The notes below the pieces were generated by a model. That model saw only the letters and a program-made list of their open reading frames with translations, was not told where the DNA came from and ran no database searches. A stretch of 64,000 nucleotides of DNA from Actinoplanes ianthinogenes (lineage in GTDB: Bacteria > Actinomycetota > Actinomycetes > Mycobacteriales > Micromonosporaceae), in NCBI RefSeq assembly GCF_018324205.1, contig NZ_AP023356.1, forward strand, positions 3,303,501 through 3,367,500, read 5' to 3'. This document shows, one piece after another, positions 31,205-41,394 of this stretch (the first letter of the stretch is position 1; every line of letters begins with the position of its first letter). Both the position numbers and the translations under genes were made by a program.

Positions 31205-31612
31205 GTGCAACCACTCGACACCGAGATGATCAAAGCGGCGCTGGACGCCCGTGAGTTCGCGTACTTCGTCGACGAGGACGGTGACATCGCCGGGAACTTT
31301 CAGGGGAACCTGATCTATTTCCTCCAGCACGGAGCGAACCGGGAGATGTTGCAGATCCGGGCCATGATGCAGCACGTCTTCACGATCGAGGACGTGCCGA
31401 GGCTCTACGAGTTCTGCAACACGTGGAACCGGGATCAGCTCTGGCCGAAAGCGTATGTGCAGGTCACCGACGACGGGGCGGCGATCGTGATCGGCGAGGT
31501 GTCGACCGACTGGGAGCGCGGCGTGACGCCGGAACAGCTCGACCAGGTGATGATCTGCGGGATCGCCACCGCCTGCCGGCTCGGCGAGACGCTGGGCGAG
31601 CTCAAGAGCTGA
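31205..31612 (+). CDS. YbjN domain-containing protein
   Basis: 135 aa, YbjN/T3SS-chaperone-like fold ([43 protein letters not shown] ... [43 protein letters not shown]). Function unknown; it is widespread in actinobacteria. The GTG at 31205 lies 6 nt after TAAGCT (31193-31198), so it is probably leaderless. It is divergent from ftsK with 95 bp between the starts. Confidence 0.83.
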   Translation: MQPLDTEMIKAALDAREFAYFVDEDGDIAGNFQGNLIYFLQHGANREMLQIRAMMQHVFTIEDVPRLYEFCNTWNRDQLWPKAYVQVTDDGAAIVIGEVSTDWERGVTPEQLDQVMICGIATACRLGETLGELKS

Positions 31613-31615
31613 GAC

Positions 31616-31657
31616 GCGAGAAGGACCGGGCCGCTTTCCGGTCCCGGTCCTTCTCGC
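31616..31657. terminator. Strong bidirectional terminator hairpin
   Basis: A 15-bp perfect stem, GCGAGAAGGACCGGG (31616-31630) with CCCGGTCCTTCTCGC (31643-31657), around a 12-nt loop. It sits between the convergent YbjN and serine protease genes and begins 3 bp past the YbjN stop. Confidence 0.88.
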
Positions 31658-31671
31658 GTACGCCGTGCCGA

Positions 31672-33249
31672 CTACTGCACGTTGAAGCCGAGCGAGTAGG
31701 CGCCGCTGCCGGAGGTCGCGACCACCACGTACCGGAAGGTGCCGGAGCGCTGCTCGACGCTGAGCGTCTTGACGCCGTCCCCGGTGGCCTGGGCCACCGT
31801 CCGGAAGCCACGGTTGGTCAGCCGCTGGAGGACCAGGTCGAAGTCGGCGCCGTCCGGCGCCTGGAGGCAGGCGGTGTGCGTGCCGGCGCGGGCCCGGAAG
31901 GTGCCGCCGTTCGGCTGGGCCTGGGCCTTGCCGGTCCGGTTGATCGTGCCGTCCCGCTGCACCGCCAGGTCACCGCAGGCGGCCGCACCGTCGGCGGGCG
32001 GTGCCGTCTCGTCGGCCGGCGGAGCGCTCGCCGACTCGGTCGGGGCCGCGGTCGCGTCACCCTGGTCCGCCCCGCCGCTGGTCACCAGCGTCAGGTTGTT
32101 CGCCGCCAGGATCTCGTTGACCGGCTGGAAGAACGTCTCGCCACCGGCCGTGCAGTCGCCGGAGCCACCCGAGGTGACGCCCTGGGCCTGGTCGCCGGAG
32201 AGCCACGGGCCGCCCGAGTCGCCGCCCTCGGCGCAGACGTCGGTGCGGGTCAGGCCGGTCACCGCGCCCTCCGGGTACCGGACGGTCTGGTTCTTGGCCA
32301 GGATGGTGCCGCAGAAGGTGCCGGTGGTGGAGCCGGAGCGGCAGACCGCGGCGCCGACCGGGGCCTCGGTGTTGCCGGCCACCGGCAGCTCGTTGCCCTT
32401 GAAGTCGTTGACCACCGGGCGCGGCGTCCAGTCGCCGTTCACCTCGACGAAGCCCATGTCGGCGTTGCCCGGGAAGACCGAGGCCTTCACCACGCCCTGG
32501 GCCTCGTTGTTGAAGCCGGTGGTGGTGGTGCCCGGGGTGCCGCAGTGGCCGGCGGTGACGAAGCCGCCCTCCACCGAGAAGCCGATCGAGCAGCGGGCGG
32601 TGCCACCGTCCACCGAGATGAAGTACGGGTCGGCGCCGCGGACGTCGAAGAGCGGCTTCGGCTGCTGCTTGCTGATCTTCACGGTGACCGCGTCGGCGGC
32701 GACACCGGCCCTGCGGGCGAACGTCGCCGGGTCGGTCGCGGCGTCCGGCGTCGCGACGATGACCAGCTTGTTGGTCGGGGCGTCGACGTACCAGCCGGTC
32801 AGGCCGCTGGCCGACTTCACCTTCGCGTCCAGCTTGCTCTTGGCCGCGTCCAGCTCGGACTCGCTGCGCTTGACCAGCACCGGTACGGCGCCGGCGGCCT
32901 TCACCTCGGCAGCCGCGTCGGCATCGGTCACCGCGACCTTCAGCGTGGTGCCGTCCTTGGCGAGCCACGCGCCGGCGTAGCTGTCACCGGTGGCCGCGGC
33001 CAGGGTCGCGGTGACCCCGCCGGCCCACTTCGACCGGTTCAGCCGGGTGGTCGCCTGGTCCGCGTCGAGGCCCAGGTCACGCTTCATCGCCGCGAGCAGC
33101 TGCGGGGACACGCCCCCGGCCACGCCCGCCTTCGTCGTGCCGCTGTCACTCTCCGGCGTGGTGCCGGCCAGTGACGGCAGAGTGAAGGCGACCGCCGCCG
33201 CGGTCGCCGCCACTACCGCCGCAGCTACGGCGATCGATCTGCGCTGCAT
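31672..33249 (-). CDS. Secreted S1-family serine protease with alpha-lytic-type prodomain and PPC domain
   Basis: 525 aa. A Sec signal peptide (MQRRSIAVAAAVVAATAAAVAFTLPSLAG) precedes a prodomain of about 180 residues (MKRDLGLDADQATTRL ... LTGWYVDAPTNKLVIVA). The mature streptogrisin-like protease shows the triad: His in FVTAGHCGTPG, Asp in NADMGFVEV, Ser in EGGDSGGPW. After a Thr/Pro/Ala linker comes a C-terminal PPC-like beta-sandwich (ACGDLAVQRDGTINRTGKAQ ... GAYSLGFNVQ). It is exported, and the prodomain probably acts as folding chaperone. ATG at 33249 with a GGAGGGAG SD; the seven-residue-longer frame is unlikely. Confidence 0.93.
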   Translation of the reverse strand: MQRRSIAVAAAVVAATAAAVAFTLPSLAGTTPESDSGTTKAGVAGGVSPQLLAAMKRDLGLDADQATTRLNRSKWAGGVTATLAAATGDSYAGAWLAKDGTTLKVAVTDADAAAEVKAAGAVPVLVKRSESELDAAKSKLDAKVKSASGLTGWYVDAPTNKLVIVATPDAATDPATFARRAGVAADAVTVKISKQQPKPLFDVRGADPYFISVDGGTARCSIGFSVEGGFVTAGHCGTPGTTTTGFNNEAQGVVKASVFPGNADMGFVEVNGDWTPRPVVNDFKGNELPVAGNTEAPVGAAVCRSGSTTGTFCGTILAKNQTVRYPEGAVTGLTRTDVCAEGGDSGGPWLSGDQAQGVTSGGSGDCTAGGETFFQPVNEILAANNLTLVTSGGADQGDATAAPTESASAPPADETAPPADGAAACGDLAVQRDGTINRTGKAQAQPNGGTFRARAGTHTACLQAPDGADFDLVLQRLTNRGFRTVAQATGDGVKTLSVEQRSGTFRYVVVATSGSGAYSLGFNVQ

Positions 33250-33363
33250 CTGGAGTACTCCCTCCGCCACGGGTGCCGTGGGGGCGGCACCGTGCCTGGG
33301 AGTACGGGGCGAGTCCGAAAATGGTTGAGTTCTATGCCGTTTTCACAGGTTTTTAGGGTTGCC

Positions 33364-35052
33364 TTAAACCTCGACCACGGTGGGAACGATCATCGGACGG
33401 CGCCGGTACGCGTCGTTCACCCAGCGGCCGACCGTGCGGCGGACCACCTGTTGCAGCTGGTGGGTGTCGGTGATGCCGTCCTCGGCGGAGCGGTGCAGAG
33501 CCGCAGTGAGCAGCGGGATCACCGGGTTGAACGCGTCCGGGTCCTCGGAGAAGCCCTTGGCCGAGATGCTGGGCTCGCCGACCACCTTGCCGGTCACCGA
33601 GTCGATCACCACGGTGGCCGCGATGAACCCGCCGTCGCCGAGGATCCGGCGTTCGGTCAGCAGCGACTCGCTGACGTCGCCGACCGCCAGGCCGTCGACG
33701 TACACGTACCGGCTGCGGACCTTGCCGACCACCCGGGCGTGGCCCTCGACCAGGTCGACCACGTCGCCGTCCTCGCAGAGCACCACGCGGTCCGGGGCGA
33801 CGCCGGTCTCGATGCCGAGCTGGGCGTGGGCGCGCAGGTGCCGCCACTCGCCGTGCACCGGCATCAGGTTGCTGGGCCGGGTGACGTTCAGCAGGTAGCG
33901 CAGCTCGCCGGCCGGGGCGTGGCCGGAGACGTGCACCTTCGCCGTCTCCTTGTGGATCACCGTGGCGCCGGCCCGGGACAGCTGGTTGATCACCCGGTAG
34001 ACCGAGGTCTCGTTGCCCGGCACCAGCGAGCTGGCCAGCACGACGGTGTCGCCCGGCGCGATGGTGATGTGCCGGTGGTCACCGGTGGACATCCGGCCCA
34101 GGGCGCTCATCGGCTCGCCCTGCGACCCGGTGGACATGAAGACGATCTCGTCGGGCGGCAGGTGGGTGGCCTCGTCCAGGCCGACCAGCAGGCCGTCCGG
34201 GATGCGCAGCAGTCCCAGGTCCCGGGCGATGCCCATGTTGCGGACCATGGAACGGCCGATCAGGGCGACCTTGCGCTCGTACTCCCAGGCGGCGTCCATG
34301 ACCTGCTGGACGCGGTGCACGTGGGAGGCGAAGCTGGCCACGATGATCCGGCCCTTGGCCTTGCCGAAGATCGAGCTGAGCACCGGGCCGATGTCCCGCT
34401 CCGGCGCCACGAACCCGGGCACCTCGGCGTTCGTCGAGTCGGAGAGCAGCAGGTCGATGCCCTCCGCGCCGAGCCGGGCGAACCCGGCCAGGTCGGTGAT
34501 CCGGCCGTCCAGCGGGACCTGGTCCATCTTGAAGTCGCCGGTGTGCAGGAGCAACCCGGCCGGGGTGCGCACGGCGACGGCCAGCGCGTCCGGGATCGAG
34601 TGGTTCACCGCGAAGAACTCGCACTCGAACGGGCCGAGCCGCTCGATGCCGCCCTCCCGGACGGTCAGCGTGTACGGGTCCAGCCGGCGCTCGGCCAGTT
34701 TCGCCTCGACCAGCGCCAGGGTGAACTCCGAGCCGACCAGCGGGATGTCCGCCTTGTGCGCGAGCAGGTAGGGCACCGCGCCGATGTGGTCCTCGTGCCC
34801 GTGGGTCAGCACGATCGCCTGGATGTCGTCGAGCCGGTCCAGGATGGGCGCGAAGTCGGGCAGGATCAGGTCGACGCCGGGCTGCTCGACGTCGGGGAAG
34901 AGCACCCCGCAGTCGATCACCAGCAGCTTGCCGTCGAACTCCAGCACTGTCATGTTGCGGCCGATGGCGCCGAGCCCGCCGAGCGGAACGACGCGCAGGG
35001 CGCCCTCCGGCAGCGGGGGCGGCGGACCCAGCTCCACGTGAGCGTTAGTCAT
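33364..35052 (-). CDS. rnj: Ribonuclease J
   Basis: 562 aa metallo-beta-lactamase RNase with 5'-3' exonuclease and endonuclease activity. The zinc ligands HGHEDH (THGHEDHIGAVPYLL), HTGDFKMD and HVSGHAPAGE are intact, with beta-CASP segments STGSQGEPMSAL and SLVPGNE. Its start lies 13 bp after the dapA stop, with a GGAAGAGG SD in the gap, reproducing the common dapA-rnj operon. It presumably works with the PNPase also encoded in this window. Confidence 0.95.
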   Translation of the reverse strand: MTNAHVELGPPPPLPEGALRVVPLGGLGAIGRNMTVLEFDGKLLVIDCGVLFPDVEQPGVDLILPDFAPILDRLDDIQAIVLTHGHEDHIGAVPYLLAHKADIPLVGSEFTLALVEAKLAERRLDPYTLTVREGGIERLGPFECEFFAVNHSIPDALAVAVRTPAGLLLHTGDFKMDQVPLDGRITDLAGFARLGAEGIDLLLSDSTNAEVPGFVAPERDIGPVLSSIFGKAKGRIIVASFASHVHRVQQVMDAAWEYERKVALIGRSMVRNMGIARDLGLLRIPDGLLVGLDEATHLPPDEIVFMSTGSQGEPMSALGRMSTGDHRHITIAPGDTVVLASSLVPGNETSVYRVINQLSRAGATVIHKETAKVHVSGHAPAGELRYLLNVTRPSNLMPVHGEWRHLRAHAQLGIETGVAPDRVVLCEDGDVVDLVEGHARVVGKVRSRYVYVDGLAVGDVSESLLTERRILGDGGFIAATVVIDSVTGKVVGEPSISAKGFSEDPDAFNPVIPLLTAALHRSAEDGITDTHQLQQVVRRTVGRWVNDAYRRRPMIVPTVVEV

Positions 35053-35065
35053 TCGCCTCTTCCTG

Positions 35066-35959
35066 TCAGAGCACGATGCCGGCCGCTGCGGCGTCCTGGC
35101 GCAATTGGTTCAGTTCGTCGTCACTCGCGTCGACCAGCGGGGACCGGACCGGGCCCGCGGGCAGGCCGGACGCGTTCAACCCGGCTTTCACCAGGATCGT
35201 CCCGGGCGACCGGAAGATGCCGGTGAACAGCGGCAGAGCCTGGCGGTGCAGGCGCAGCGCCTCGGCCGTGTCGCCGCCCGCATAGGCCTCGATCATGCTT
35301 TTCGCCAGCACGCCGGTGAAGTGCGAGGAGGTGCCGACCAGGCCGACGCCGCCGATCGACAGCAGCGGCAGGGTGGCCGCGTCGTCGCCGGAGTAATAGG
35401 CCAAGCCGGTCCGGCTCAGCACCCAGGAGCTGGCGATCAGGTCGCCCTTGGCGTCCTTGACCGCGACGATCCGGTCGTGCTCGGCCAGCCGGACCAGGGT
35501 CTCGGTGGCGATCGCGGTGCCGGCCCGGTGGGGGATGTCATACGCCATGATCGGCAGGCCGGACGCGTCGGCCACGGCCAGGAAGTGCCGCAGCACGCCG
35601 GCCTGCGGGGGCTTGTTGTAATACGGCGTCACGACGAGCAGGCCGTGTGCCCCGGCTTTCTCCGCGGTGTGAGCGAGCTCGATGGTGTGCGCGGTGTTGT
35701 TGGTGCCGACCCCGGCGACCACCTTGGCCCGGTCGCCGACCGCCTCCACCACGGCGCGCAGGAGCGTCTCCTTCTCCGCGTCGGTCGTGGTCGGGGACTC
35801 GCCGGTGGTGCCGCTGATCACCAGAGCGTCGTTGCGCTGCTCGTCGACGAGGTGAACGGCCAGGCGGGCCGCGCCCTCGATGTCCAGGGCGCCGTCCCGG
35901 GTGAACGGGGTCACCATGGCGGTCAGCAGCCGGCCGAAGGGCCGCGGGTCGTGCGTCAT
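35066..35959 (-). CDS. dapA: 4-hydroxy-tetrahydrodipicolinate synthase
   Basis: 297 aa TIM-barrel aldolase of the lysine/diaminopimelate pathway, condensing pyruvate with aspartate semialdehyde. Hallmarks are SGTTGESPTTTDAEK, VVTPYYNKPPQAGVLRHF, the Tyr in MAYDIPHRAGT, and the Schiff-base Lys in VAVKDAKGDL. I chose the ATG at 35959 (MTHDPRPFGRLLTAMVTPF) over the longer frame because TAGGTT (35972-35967) lies 7 nt upstream, making it leaderless. dapB is also in this window. Confidence 0.95.
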   Translation of the reverse strand: MTHDPRPFGRLLTAMVTPFTRDGALDIEGAARLAVHLVDEQRNDALVISGTTGESPTTTDAEKETLLRAVVEAVGDRAKVVAGVGTNNTAHTIELAHTAEKAGAHGLLVVTPYYNKPPQAGVLRHFLAVADASGLPIMAYDIPHRAGTAIATETLVRLAEHDRIVAVKDAKGDLIASSWVLSRTGLAYYSGDDAATLPLLSIGGVGLVGTSSHFTGVLAKSMIEAYAGGDTAEALRLHRQALPLFTGIFRSPGTILVKAGLNASGLPAGPVRSPLVDASDDELNQLRQDAAAAGIVL

Positions 35960-35985
35960 ACCTGACAACCTATCGGACGCCTCGG

Positions 35986-36543
35986 TCACACGTAGAAAGC
36001 GGTGAACGGGGCCCAGGGCAGGTTACGCAGGATGCTCCAGACGGCCCAGACCGCCATGAATGTGATCATGACGGCCGGACTGATCGTGAGTTGCCGAATC
36101 CGCCACCGGAACATCTTGCGGCCGGCCCAGGCGACATACATGTACAGCAGGAAGGGCACCGCGAAGACGAAGACGGCGTGGTGCCGGGCGGCCGCCGGCA
36201 GGTCGCCGTGCAACAGGTACCACGCGGCGCGGGTGCCACCGCAGCCCGGGCAGACGAAACCGGTGACATATTTCAGCAGGCAGGTGGGCTCGGCGCCGGC
36301 CTCGGCGGTGGCCGGGTCGGTGACCAGCGTGTAGCCCACCGCGCCGCCCATGCAGGCGAGCACCGCGAGCGGGGCGAGCCAGACCGGCGAGCGGGTGGCC
36401 AGCCGGTCGAAGAAGCGAGTCAGCCGGTCCGGGTGGGTGGCCGGATAATGCCGGTAGGCCGGCCAGTCGGGGGGCACCGGCGGACCCTGCAACGGCTGGT
36501 CCGCCAGCCACGGCGGGAGGGTGTCGCCGACTGCGGTGCTCAT
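35986..36543 (-). CDS. DUF2752 membrane protein
   Basis: 185 aa. A cytoplasmic N-terminus of about 50 residues precedes three membrane helices. The DUF2752 signature is LLKYVTGFVCPGCGGTRAAWYLLHGDLPAA, with a CPGCGGTR motif after the first helix and the paired cysteines on a short loop. Function unknown. The ATG at 36543 is preceded by TACCGT (36556-36551) and a 7-nt gap, so it has its own leaderless promoter although the upstream YcaQ-like gene ends only 17 bp away. Confidence 0.85.
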   Translation of the reverse strand: MSTAVGDTLPPWLADQPLQGPPVPPDWPAYRHYPATHPDRLTRFFDRLATRSPVWLAPLAVLACMGGAVGYTLVTDPATAEAGAEPTCLLKYVTGFVCPGCGGTRAAWYLLHGDLPAAARHHAVFVFAVPFLLYMYVAWAGRKMFRWRIRQLTISPAVMITFMAVWAVWSILRNLPWAPFTAFYV

Positions 36544-36560
36544 GGGCGCCACGGTACACC

Positions 36561-37778
36561 TCAGAGGCTTTTGAGAGCCGTGGTGAGCGGGCCGGCGAAG
36601 TCCCCCGCGACCGGGGTGGCGATGGTGTCCAGGCCGAGCCAGCCGGCCAGCCGGCGCAGCTCCGCGGCCAGCGCCTCGGCGGTCTCGTCCTGGTCGGCGG
36701 CCGGCTCCAGCCAGGCGGCCGGCACCTCCAGCACGCCGGTCTGCCGGTTGGCCTTGAGGTCGAGCCGGGCGGCGAACCGATCGCCGAGCAGGAACGGCAG
36801 CACGTAGTAGCCGTAGAGCCGCTGCGGCTTCGGCACGTAGATCTCGATCCGATACGCCATGTCGAAGAGCCGCTCGGTGCGCTCGCGCTGCCAGATCAGC
36901 GGGTCGAACGGGCTGATCAGGGTCGCCACGTCGACGCGGCGCGGGAGTTTGGCCTCGTGGTGCAGGTAGGCCACCGGTTTCCACCCGGGGACGGCCACCG
37001 GGCGCAGCACGCCGGCCTCGACCAGCTCGGCGATCGCCACCCGGCACTCCTTGGTGGGCAGCCGGAAATAGTCGCGCAGCTCGGGCTCGGCGGCGACGCC
37101 GAGCGCCCGGGCGGACAGGTCGACCAGCGTGCGGAACGCCTCCTCGGGGGCCGGGGTGGGCGCCTCGAGCACCGCGGCCGGCAGGACCCGCTCGGTCAGG
37201 TCGTAACGCCGGGCGAACGAGGTGGTCCGCTCGGCGGCGGTGACCTGGCCGGTGTAGAACAACCACTCCAGCGCCTGCTTGACGACCGACCAGTTCCACC
37301 CCCAGTGGTCCTTGCGCCGGGGGACGTCGTGCTCGATCTCGGCGGCCGTGATCGGCCCCCGGCCGCGGACCTCGTCGAGCACCCAGGAGACCAGGTCGGG
37401 CTGCTCGGCGGCGACCCGGCGCATGCCGCCCCACGCATACTGCTCCGCGCGGGCCATCCGCCAGCGGAACAGCGGCTGGAGGTCGACCCGGATCAGCGAG
37501 GCCTCGTGGCCCCAGAACTCGAACAGCTCCCGCGGCCGGCGATAGGCCGCGCGCTCCAGCAGAGCGGGCGGATAGGGGCCGAGGCGGCTGTAGAGCGGCA
37601 TGAAGTGGGCGCGCTGCAACACATTCACCGAGTCCATCTGGATCAGGTGCAGGCGGCGCAGCACCCGGCGCAGGTGGCGCAGGTCGGTGGCGCCGCCCGG
37701 CTTGGGGTCGGTGAAACCCTGCGCGGCCAGGGTGATCCGGCGGGCCTGAGCGACGGAGAGCGTCTCGAGACTGGTCAT
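36561..37778 (-). CDS. YcaQ/AlkX-like winged-helix DNA glycosylase (HTH_42)
   Basis: 405 aa of the HTH_42 family, which includes E. coli YcaQ (interstrand-crosslink glycosylase) and Streptomyces AlkZ. Three tandem winged helices are expected. The segment LIQMDSVNVLQRAHFMPLYSRLG contains the catalytic Q-x-D type motif (QMD) found in the YcaQ-like group rather than the QxQ of AlkZ. LFEFWGHEASLI and LISPFDPLIWQRERTERLFDM are other family landmarks. It predicts removal of alkylated bases or unhooking of crosslinks. A damage-type promoter lies directly upstream. Confidence 0.85.
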   Translation of the reverse strand: MTSLETLSVAQARRITLAAQGFTDPKPGGATDLRHLRRVLRRLHLIQMDSVNVLQRAHFMPLYSRLGPYPPALLERAAYRRPRELFEFWGHEASLIRVDLQPLFRWRMARAEQYAWGGMRRVAAEQPDLVSWVLDEVRGRGPITAAEIEHDVPRRKDHWGWNWSVVKQALEWLFYTGQVTAAERTTSFARRYDLTERVLPAAVLEAPTPAPEEAFRTLVDLSARALGVAAEPELRDYFRLPTKECRVAIAELVEAGVLRPVAVPGWKPVAYLHHEAKLPRRVDVATLISPFDPLIWQRERTERLFDMAYRIEIYVPKPQRLYGYYVLPFLLGDRFAARLDLKANRQTGVLEVPAAWLEPAADQDETAEALAAELRRLAGWLGLDTIATPVAGDFAGPLTTALKSL

Positions 37779-37786
37779 CGATCAGC

Positions 37787-37809
37787 AGAGTAGGACAGGG
37801 GTATGACAA
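37787..37809 (-). promoter_or_regulatory. RecA-NDp (PafBC-type) promoter of the YcaQ-like gene
   Basis: Minus strand: TTGTCA (37809-37804), TAC, eight bases, TACTCT (37792-37787). It matches TTGTCR plus 3, N8, TAnnnT exactly and shares TTGTCATACCC with the recA element. The -10 ends 8 nt before the ATG, so the message is probably leaderless. It lies in the 41-bp gap to the divergent GNAT gene. Confidence 0.68.
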
Positions 37810-37819
37810 AGTCGGTGGG

Positions 37820-38323
37820 ATGGGGACGGTGATCCGGGCAGAAACGGCCACCGACGTCGACGCCGTCGCCGCGGTGCACGTGCGCGCCACCCGGGCGAGC
37901 TACGCCGGGATCATGCCGGACGAGCACCTGGCGGCCCTGGACCCGGCGGTCTTCGCGGCGCGGCGCCGGAGCGTGCGGGCCGACCCGGAACGGCAGACCC
38001 TGGTGGCCGAGCGGGACGGCCGGATCGTGGGTTTCGCCAGCTTCGGCCCGGATCGGGAGGAGCCGGCGCTCGGCGAGCTCTACGCCATCTACGTCGACCC
38101 GGACGAGTGGGGAGGCGATGCGGGGCGGCTGCTGTTCACGGCGGTGCGACAGTCTCTTCATGACCGGAAATATCCGGAAATGCGATTGTGGGTGCTGGCC
38201 GGGAACGAGCGTGCCCGGCGGTTCTACGAGCGTTCCGGGATGACCACCGACGGGGTGCCGGCGACGCACCGGGCGGGAGCCGGGATCGAGCTGCCGAAGC
38301 TGCGCTACCGGCGTCCTCTGTAG
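37820..38323 (+). CDS. GNAT-family N-acetyltransferase
   Basis: 167 aa. The acetyl-CoA binding region is ELYAIYVDPDEWGGDAGRLLFTAVRQSL, and the C-terminal motif is LWVLAGNERARRFYERSGMTTDG. The N-terminus VIRAETATDVDAVAAVHVRATRASYAGIMPDEHL is typical of small-molecule acetyltransferases. Substrate unknown. It is divergent from the YcaQ-like gene across a 41-bp region. The TAG stop doubles as the -10 hexamer of the next gene. Confidence 0.88.
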   Translation: MGTVIRAETATDVDAVAAVHVRATRASYAGIMPDEHLAALDPAVFAARRRSVRADPERQTLVAERDGRIVGFASFGPDREEPALGELYAIYVDPDEWGGDAGRLLFTAVRQSLHDRKYPEMRLWVLAGNERARRFYERSGMTTDGVPATHRAGAGIELPKLRYRRPL

Positions 38324-38332
38324 GCTGCCGCC

Positions 38333-38893
38333 ATGGCTCTCGGCTTCGTCCGTCCCGCGCGTCCCGGAGACGCCCCGGAGATCGCTCGCATCCAGCTGAC
38401 CACCTGGCGCAGCGCCTATCGGCGCATGTTCCCGGCGCACGTGCTGGCCCAGCTCGACGAGGCGATGCTCGCCGCCGGCTGGACCGAGGCCATCACCGCG
38501 CCGCCGTCCGCCCGGCACCGCGTGCTGATCGCCGTGGAGCAGGGTGAGACGGCCGAGCACGTGGTCGGGTTCGCGGCCGCCGGTCCGGCCGACGAGCAGG
38601 CGCTGGCGCCGGAGGAGCCGCCGCTGCCGCCCTCGGTCGCGGCCGTCACCGACCTGCTGGTGGAGCCGCGCTGGGGACGTCGCGGGCACGGCAGCCGGCT
38701 GCTCGCGGCGGCCGTCGACCTGTGGCGCGAGGACGGCTTCACGTCGGCGGTGGCCTGGGCCTACGACACGGACACGGTGATGCGCAAGTTCCTGGAGTCG
38801 GCGGGCTGGGAACCGGACGGCGCGGGCCGCGCCCTGGACGTCGAGGACCTCCTGGTCCCCCAGCTCCGCCTGCACGTCGACCTGGCTCAGTAA
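38333..38893 (+). CDS. GNAT-family N-acetyltransferase
   Basis: 186 aa, related in layout to the preceding GNAT (VRPARPGDAPEIARIQLTTWRSAYRRMFPAHVL ... VTDLLVEPRWGRRGHGSRLLAAAVDLWREDGFTSAVAWAYDTDTVMRKFLESAGWEPDG). Both begin with the same pattern, so a tandem duplication followed by divergence is plausible. Substrate unknown. TAGGCT (38321-38326), which contains the TAG stop of the upstream gene, lies 6 nt before the ATG, so it may have its own leaderless transcript. Confidence 0.87.
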   Translation: MALGFVRPARPGDAPEIARIQLTTWRSAYRRMFPAHVLAQLDEAMLAAGWTEAITAPPSARHRVLIAVEQGETAEHVVGFAAAGPADEQALAPEEPPLPPSVAAVTDLLVEPRWGRRGHGSRLLAAAVDLWREDGFTSAVAWAYDTDTVMRKFLESAGWEPDGAGRALDVEDLLVPQLRLHVDLAQ

Positions 38894-39003
38894 CCGACCG
38901 CACCCGTGCCGGAAACGCGCCACCCCGCGCTCACGGCCCGCCCTCCCAAGGGGGACCTTCCTCCGACAGTGTGGCGGATTTCGAAGGACGCTGACGGGCG
39001 GGC

Positions 39004-39029
39004 TGTGGACAACGCGTCGCTGTGGACAA
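39004..39029. promoter_or_regulatory. Pair of perfect DnaA boxes in an intergenic region
   Basis: TGTGGACAA at 39004-39012 and 39021-39029, which is TTGTCCACA on the minus strand, the high-GC actinobacterial DnaA box. Starts are 17 bp apart in the same orientation. They lie in the spacer between the second GNAT gene and the 63-bp repeat array; the rest of 38894-39145 shows no gene. Confidence 0.65.
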
Positions 39030-39145
39030 CGCGAGGCCCGATTGACGCGGAGCGGGACAGCGGGGTTTCGGTGACCGACAGCGGACCGTGAAGACATCCC
39101 ATGTGCCAGGGGCGTCAAGCGGCTCGGCCCGATCTCGCGTCTGCT

Positions 39146-39549
39146 TAGGGCGCTGAGGATCAGCCGGCGAGTGTCGGGCTGGTCCTGATGGCCCTACCCG
39201 AGAGCCGGATAGGGCGCTGAAGGCCAGCCGGGAGTGTCGGGCTGGTCCTGATGGCCCTACCCGAGAGCCGGATAGGGCGCTGAAGGCCAGCCGGGAGTGC
39301 CGGGCTGGCCCTGACGGCCCTACCCGAGAGCCGGACAGGGCGCTGAAGGCCAGCCGGGAGTGCCGGGCTGGCCCTGACGGCCCTACCCGAGAGCCGGACA
39401 GGGCGCTGAAGGCCAGCCGGGAGTGCCGGGCTGGCCCTGACGGCCCTACCCGAGAGCCGGACAGGGCGCTGAAGGCCAGCCGGGAGTGCCGGGCTGGCCC
39501 TGACGGCCCTACCCGAGAGCCGGACAGGGCGCTGAAGGCCAGCCGGGGT
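39146..39549. repeat. Array of seven 63-bp hairpin-forming tandem repeats
   Basis: Unit starts (YAGGGCGCTGA) fall at 39146, 39210, 39273, 39336, 39399, 39462 and 39525, the last truncated by the hairpin element. Spacing is 64, then 63 throughout; the units from 39336 on are essentially identical. Each unit can fold with AGGGC/GCCCT as outer stem and GGCCAGCC/GGGCTGGCC as inner stem, followed by an ACCCGAGAGCCGGA linker. Because 63 is a multiple of 3, all frames stay open, but no real protein is indicated. It abuts hairpin element copy 2. Confidence 0.9.
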
Positions 39550-39690
39550 TTGATCTCCGGAACCACCCGCGGACAATGAAGGGCGGGCTGATCGTTCTGG
39601 ACGCGCCAGCGGCCAGATCAGCCCGCCCGGCCCGCGCGGGAGCATGCGATCCGCACCCGAGCGGACCTGCGTAAATAAAGATCGTGAAAG
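39550..39690 (-). repeat. Dispersed covarying-hairpin element, copy 2
   Basis: Minus-strand orientation, beginning at the base after the dapB stop. The stem arms are a perfect 13-bp pair: GGGCGGGCTGATC and GATCAGCCCGCCC (plus-strand 39581-39593 and 39616-39628). The loop (39594-39615) is the conserved TGGCCGCTGGCGCGTCCA type. The shared GGATCGCATGCTCCCGCGCG block lies between dapB and the stem. It is followed at once by the 63-bp array. Confidence 0.88.
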
Positions 39691-41383
<1,693 letters not shown>

Positions 41384-41394
41384 GGATCCCAAGG

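Noticed and set aside
35960..35989. RecA-NDp promoter for dapA
   Set aside because: TTGTCA is present but lies too close to the ATG and has no TAnnnT at the right distance downstream. The TAGGTT overlapping it gives a simpler leaderless promoter.
39004..39029. Replication origin
   Set aside because: There are only two DnaA boxes, no AT-rich unwinding region and no dnaA/dnaN genes nearby.
38931..39645. Open frames of 160-211 codons through the 63-bp array as repeat proteins
   Set aside because: A 63-bp unit keeps all frames open by arithmetic. Several frames are open on the same strand, there is no SD, and the related 64-bp array breaks the frames.
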